Shown in pieces: positions 61,299 to 64,000 of a DNA stretch of 64,000 nt. Numbering within the stretch: position 1 is the first letter of the stretch; each line of letters opens with the position of its first letter. The notes under the pieces were generated by a model that saw nothing but the letters and a program-made list of their open reading frames with translations, had not been told where the DNA came from and searched no databases. Position numbers and translations under genes: made by a program. The stretch is from Flavobacterium pectinovorum (GTDB lineage Bacteria; Bacteroidota; Bacteroidia; Flavobacteriales; Flavobacteriaceae). The DNA lies in the NCBI RefSeq assembly GCF_006438875.1, contig NZ_RCZH01000016.1, positions 897 to 64,896 of the forward strand, read 5' to 3'.

Positions 61299-62657
61299 TT
61301 ATTTCTTGAAAGAAGTATAAAAGTCCTTGAATTTTGTGTTTAGATTTTCAAAACCTTTTGAAAAATATACACTCATTGCAACTTCCGTATTGTCATTGAA
61401 TTTTAAATAATATACTTCAGTGTAATATTTCATTTCGATTGTTGAATTCTCATCATAAGTCCAGTAACCACCATCAGAGTAAGTAGCATCAACAACCCAT
61501 TTTTGAAGAGCAGGATAACTTCCATCTGCTTCTGAGTGTACAACAACATCAGCTATTTTAGTGCCATCTTTTTTAGACGCTAAAATTGCTTTTATGTTTT
61601 TATTGTAACTAGCAGCAGTACCTTGAGAATATTTTAAATTATTGCTGTTTTCAATAGTGTAGAAGTCTTTGTTGTTATAATCAACGTCAACTAAACTTTT
61701 TTCTACATTTTCACTGTCAATTCCTAAATTAACCATGTCAGCTTCACTTACAATAACAAAGTTGTCCATGATTTTAACCAAACCATTAGCTTTACCTTTG
61801 TATTGATTAAGTTCTGGTGTAGTAATTAAATTGTCAATATCAGCAGTACTTCCTACATTAAATTCGATTAGATTTTTACCATTATAAGTAAAAGACGCTT
61901 TTGAAGTAGATTCAGCCGCTTTTTTACCACTCATTTCCCAAGTATAACCATCATTCAAAGTTACTTTATAAGCATACTCTTCAGGAGATTTGTTTTTAGA
62001 CGAATATTTTGCAGTTGAAGCTAAAGTAGCAGATGAGTTACCATCAATTGTTAATACAGCATCTACAGAAGTAGGTAAATAAAACCAATCAATTACAGAA
62101 GGAGCGTATTCCCATTTTTGAGTTTCGCTATTGTAATTCCAATCTCCATAGGTATCTATATTAGAGAATTTTATGTCAGAAGAAGTACTTTTAGACGATA
62201 AAATGGCGTTGTTAGCAGTTTGAGATGCTTTTGCAGGAAAAACAAATTTTAATTCAGTTGTTGAAGCTGTTTTTATCCAGGTTTTGTTAGTATTATCCCA
62301 AGTGTATATACCGTAAACGCCAGAAATGTTTAAAACTTCTTCTACACCATTATCACTTTTTCCATCAAAAAGATCGATGTGCTTAAGGCTAAATAAACGT
62401 CCTAAGTTTTGAATTGCCTCAATAGCACCAGAACTTTTTGATTTGTCCAATTGAACCAGGATATCATTAGCTTCAGTTTCTAATTTAATTTTTTGATCTG
62501 CAGGAGCTAATTTAGAATAAGGCTGCTTAACAATATTTGCAATTTGTTCTGCTAATGTTTGTTCTGCAGTTGGTTCGTCTTTTGAACTGTCGTCACTAGA
62601 ACATGAGATTGTCAGTTGAGAAACAACTAATGATAATAAAAGGAATTTTTTAATCAT
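61299..62657 (-). CDS. Large lipoprotein of unknown function
   Basis: 452 residues. The signal ends in TISCSSDDSS, a lipobox with an acidic/Ser tail typical of Bacteroidota surface lipoproteins. Residues about 35-110 are helical (AEQIANIVKQPYSKLAPADQ), and the remainder is strand-rich with repeated aromatic turns (YGDWNYNSETQKWEYAP). No known family recognised. Monocistronic, with converging and divergent neighbours. The pattern suggests a secreted or surface-exposed binding protein. Confidence 0.8.
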   Translation of the reverse strand: MIKKFLLLSLVVSQLTISCSSDDSSKDEPTAEQTLAEQIANIVKQPYSKLAPADQKIKLETEANDILVQLDKSKSSGAIEAIQNLGRLFSLKHIDLFDGKSDNGVEEVLNISGVYGIYTWDNTNKTWIKTASTTELKFVFPAKASQTANNAILSSKSTSSDIKFSNIDTYGDWNYNSETQKWEYAPSVIDWFYLPTSVDAVLTIDGNSSATLASTAKYSSKNKSPEEYAYKVTLNDGYTWEMSGKKAAESTSKASFTYNGKNLIEFNVGSTADIDNLITTPELNQYKGKANGLVKIMDNFVIVSEADMVNLGIDSENVEKSLVDVDYNNKDFYTIENSNNLKYSQGTAASYNKNIKAILASKKDGTKIADVVVHSEADGSYPALQKWVVDATYSDGGYWTYDENSTIEMKYYTEVYYLKFNDNTEVAMSVYFSKGFENLNTKFKDFYTSFKK

Positions 62658-62839
62658 GGTATGGTATTTAATTAATGGATTAAATCAAGTTTTTGATTTG
62701 ATTTTTAAGCGTGCAAGATACTTTGCTAAATTTTAATATGCATACGGGAAACCGTAAAGGAGTAAGTTTTTTGTATAAAAAATAAGATTAAAAAGAAACC
62801 CATAGAGTTTGTTCTTTATAGATTGACAGATTTGTTTTT

Positions 62840-62847
62840 TACCTTTG
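62840..62847 (+). promoter_or_regulatory. Putative -7 box of the hydrolase gene
   Basis: TACCTTTG (TAnnTTTG) 28 bases before the ATG at 62876. No well-spaced -33 TTG is visible. Confidence 0.5.
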
Positions 62848-62875
62848 CATTATATTTTCAAAAATCAAAGCTCAA

Positions 62876-63640
62876 ATGTTATACTCAAAAATAGAAGGCG
62901 AAGGAAAACCATTTATCATCATGCACGGATTTCTGGGTATGTCTGATAACTGGAAAACACTTGCCGGACAATATGTTGATGCCGGATTTCAGGTACATAT
63001 TTTAGATTTACGCAATCACGGCCGCAGTTTTCATTCAGACGAATGGAGTTATGAAGCCATGGTACAAGACGTGTTTGAATATTGTCAGGCCAATCAATTA
63101 AATAAAATAGATATTCTGGGACATTCGATGGGCGGAAAAGTAGCAATGCTTTTTGCAACCACACATCCTGAAATTGTAGACAAATTGATTGTGGCAGATA
63201 TTGGTCCAAAAGCCTACAAACAACATCATCAGGATATTTTGGCAGGTTTAAACGCAGTTGATTTCTCCGTAAAACCAAGCCGAAACGATGTCGAAGCAAT
63301 TGTTGCACAATATGTCCCTGATTTTGGAACACGCCAGTTTTTGTTGAAAAACCTATATTGGAAAGAACCGGGACAATTGGCTTTTAGATTTAATCTGGAA
63401 GTTTTCAATAATAATCTTGATGCTATTGGTAAAGCTTTGGCAGATGATTTAGTTTTCAATAAGCCAACTTTATTTATTAGAGGCGGAGAATCAGGATATA
63501 TATTAGATGCAGAATTTGACAACATCCGTAAGCATTTTCCAGATGTTCGTTTCGAAACCATTCCGAATGCAGGACATTGGCTTCATGCCGAAAATCCTAA
63601 AATGTTTTTTGAATTGACAACTGAATTTTTAAAAGAGTAG
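62876..63640 (+). CDS. Alpha/beta hydrolase (YbfF-like esterase)
   Basis: 254 residues. It has the nucleophile elbow GHSMGG (Ser), the oxyanion segment HGFLGMSDNWKTLA, the LRNHGRS loop typical of YbfF-type esterases, and the catalytic His in NAGHWLHAENP; the acid residue is probably the Asp in LDAEFD. Cytosolic, no signal peptide. Substrate unknown; acyl-ester or acyl-CoA hydrolysis is likely for the family. Monocistronic between the lipoprotein and the holin-like gene. Confidence 0.92.
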   Translation: MLYSKIEGEGKPFIIMHGFLGMSDNWKTLAGQYVDAGFQVHILDLRNHGRSFHSDEWSYEAMVQDVFEYCQANQLNKIDILGHSMGGKVAMLFATTHPEIVDKLIVADIGPKAYKQHHQDILAGLNAVDFSVKPSRNDVEAIVAQYVPDFGTRQFLLKNLYWKEPGQLAFRFNLEVFNNNLDAIGKALADDLVFNKPTLFIRGGESGYILDAEFDNIRKHFPDVRFETIPNAGHWLHAENPKMFFELTTEFLKE

Positions 63641-63651
63641 TTTTAATGATG

Positions 63652-63732
63652 TCACGCAGATCAAAAAAGATTTAAGCTGATTCTCGCATATCTTTTTTAC
63701 AACTTTAAAATAAATCTGCTATATCTGCGTGA
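63652..63732. repeat. Inverted repeat TCACGCAGAT ... ATCTGCGTGA
   Basis: Arms 63652-63661 and 63723-63732 are perfect complements around a 61-base AT-rich interior with further partial pairing. It lies just after the hydrolase stop and resembles in style the element at 37851-37999. Confidence 0.6.
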
Positions 63733-63796
63733 AATAAAAAACACTTTTAATACAGTATAAAATTTAGTACTTTTATTAAAACTTTAAATTAAAAAT

Positions 63797-64000
63797 ATGA
63801 ACTTCTTACTCAGACTTCTTGTAACCGCAGCTTTGGTTTTGTTAATTGCTAACTTTTTGCCAGGTGTTCACGTTGCCAGTTTTGCTACAGCCGTAATCGT
63901 TGCAGTGGTTTTAGGATTACTAAATCTTTTCATAAAACCAATATTAGTAATCCTGACTTTACCGGTAACCGTTATTACATTAGGATTGTTTTTATTGGTA
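63797..64000 (+). CDS. Four-TM phage holin superfamily IV-like protein, 3' end outside window
   Basis: 68 codons are visible from ATG 63797 (MNFLLRLLVTAALVLLIA) to the window edge with no stop. Hydrophobic helices about 5-20, 28-42 and 48-68, with NLFIKPILVILTLPVT matching the mycobacterial-type four-TM holin-like family (PF04020). Despite the name these are chromosomal membrane proteins found in many bacteria, with no known lysis role here. Confidence 0.8.
   Translation, partial: MNFLLRLLVTAALVLLIANFLPGVHVASFATAVIVAVVLGLLNLFIKPILVILTLPVTVITLGLFLLV

Noticed and set aside
63797..64000. Prophage lysis module from the holin-like protein
   Set aside because: The four-TM holin superfamily IV is a common chromosomal family, and no phage structural, lysin or integrase gene lies in the window.

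Overview
The window is a chromosomal segment of a Flavobacterium-like member of the Bacteroidota. The evidence is low G+C, a type IX secretion (T9SS) and gliding gene set (SprA, a RemB-like protein, PorP/SprF-family proteins, a gliding-type C-terminal domain), many genes preceded by the Bacteroidota -7 box TAnnTTTG, and Bacteroidota families such as DUF4270, DUF4249, DUF4403 and DUF6089. From memory, the order maeB-ruvA-sprA-gcvH-vanZ-deoC-remB matches F. johnsoniae. No tRNA, rRNA, CRISPR array, prophage or insertion sequence was found.

Layout. 1-5.3 kb: 3' part of a repeat-rich T9SS type B surface protein, its PorP/SprF partner and an OmpA/PD40 protein. 5.3-6.6 kb: a small gene of unknown function embedded in palindromic repeats. 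6.6-21.3 kb: CBS protein, malic enzyme, ruvA, the T9SS translocon sprA, gcvH, a VanZ-like protein, deoC and a RemB-like protein. 21.5-26.7 kb: cytochrome oxidase accessory cluster (cyoE, two subunit III-like proteins, subunit IV, a Cys-less SCO-like protein, SCO, DUF420, a small CxxC membrane protein). 26.7-36.4 kb: DUF4403 lipoprotein, then a MacB-type ABC exporter cluster with two permeases, two adaptors and a TolC-like protein, then tsaB. 36.4-40.7 kb: MscS channel, helical protein, Nfu protein, lone PorP, gamma-carbonic anhydrase.

40.7-47.7 kb: a divergent cluster of LytTR regulator, histidine kinase, DUF4907, Kelch lipoprotein and probable DUF6268 beta-barrel facing a DUF4270 lipoprotein and an outer-membrane barrel. 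This is the best candidate for an undescribed system, because two of its leftward transcription units share the same promoter-region sequence. 47.7-57 kb: the envelope biogenesis run pdxJ / CBS-nadK / DUF6089-uppS-bamA-ompH-ompH / murI. 57-57.6 kb: a second block of palindromic repeats beside a paralogue of the small gene at 5.6 kb. 58-64 kb: TonB-dependent receptor plus DUF4249 pair, an unknown lipoprotein, an alpha/beta hydrolase and the start of a four-TM holin-like protein.

The most distinctive non-coding signal is a family of two-hairpin elements of about 41-45 bp. There are five full copies and one single hairpin. The stem sequences change while pairing is kept, and the elements lie around the two paralogous small genes 52 kb apart.
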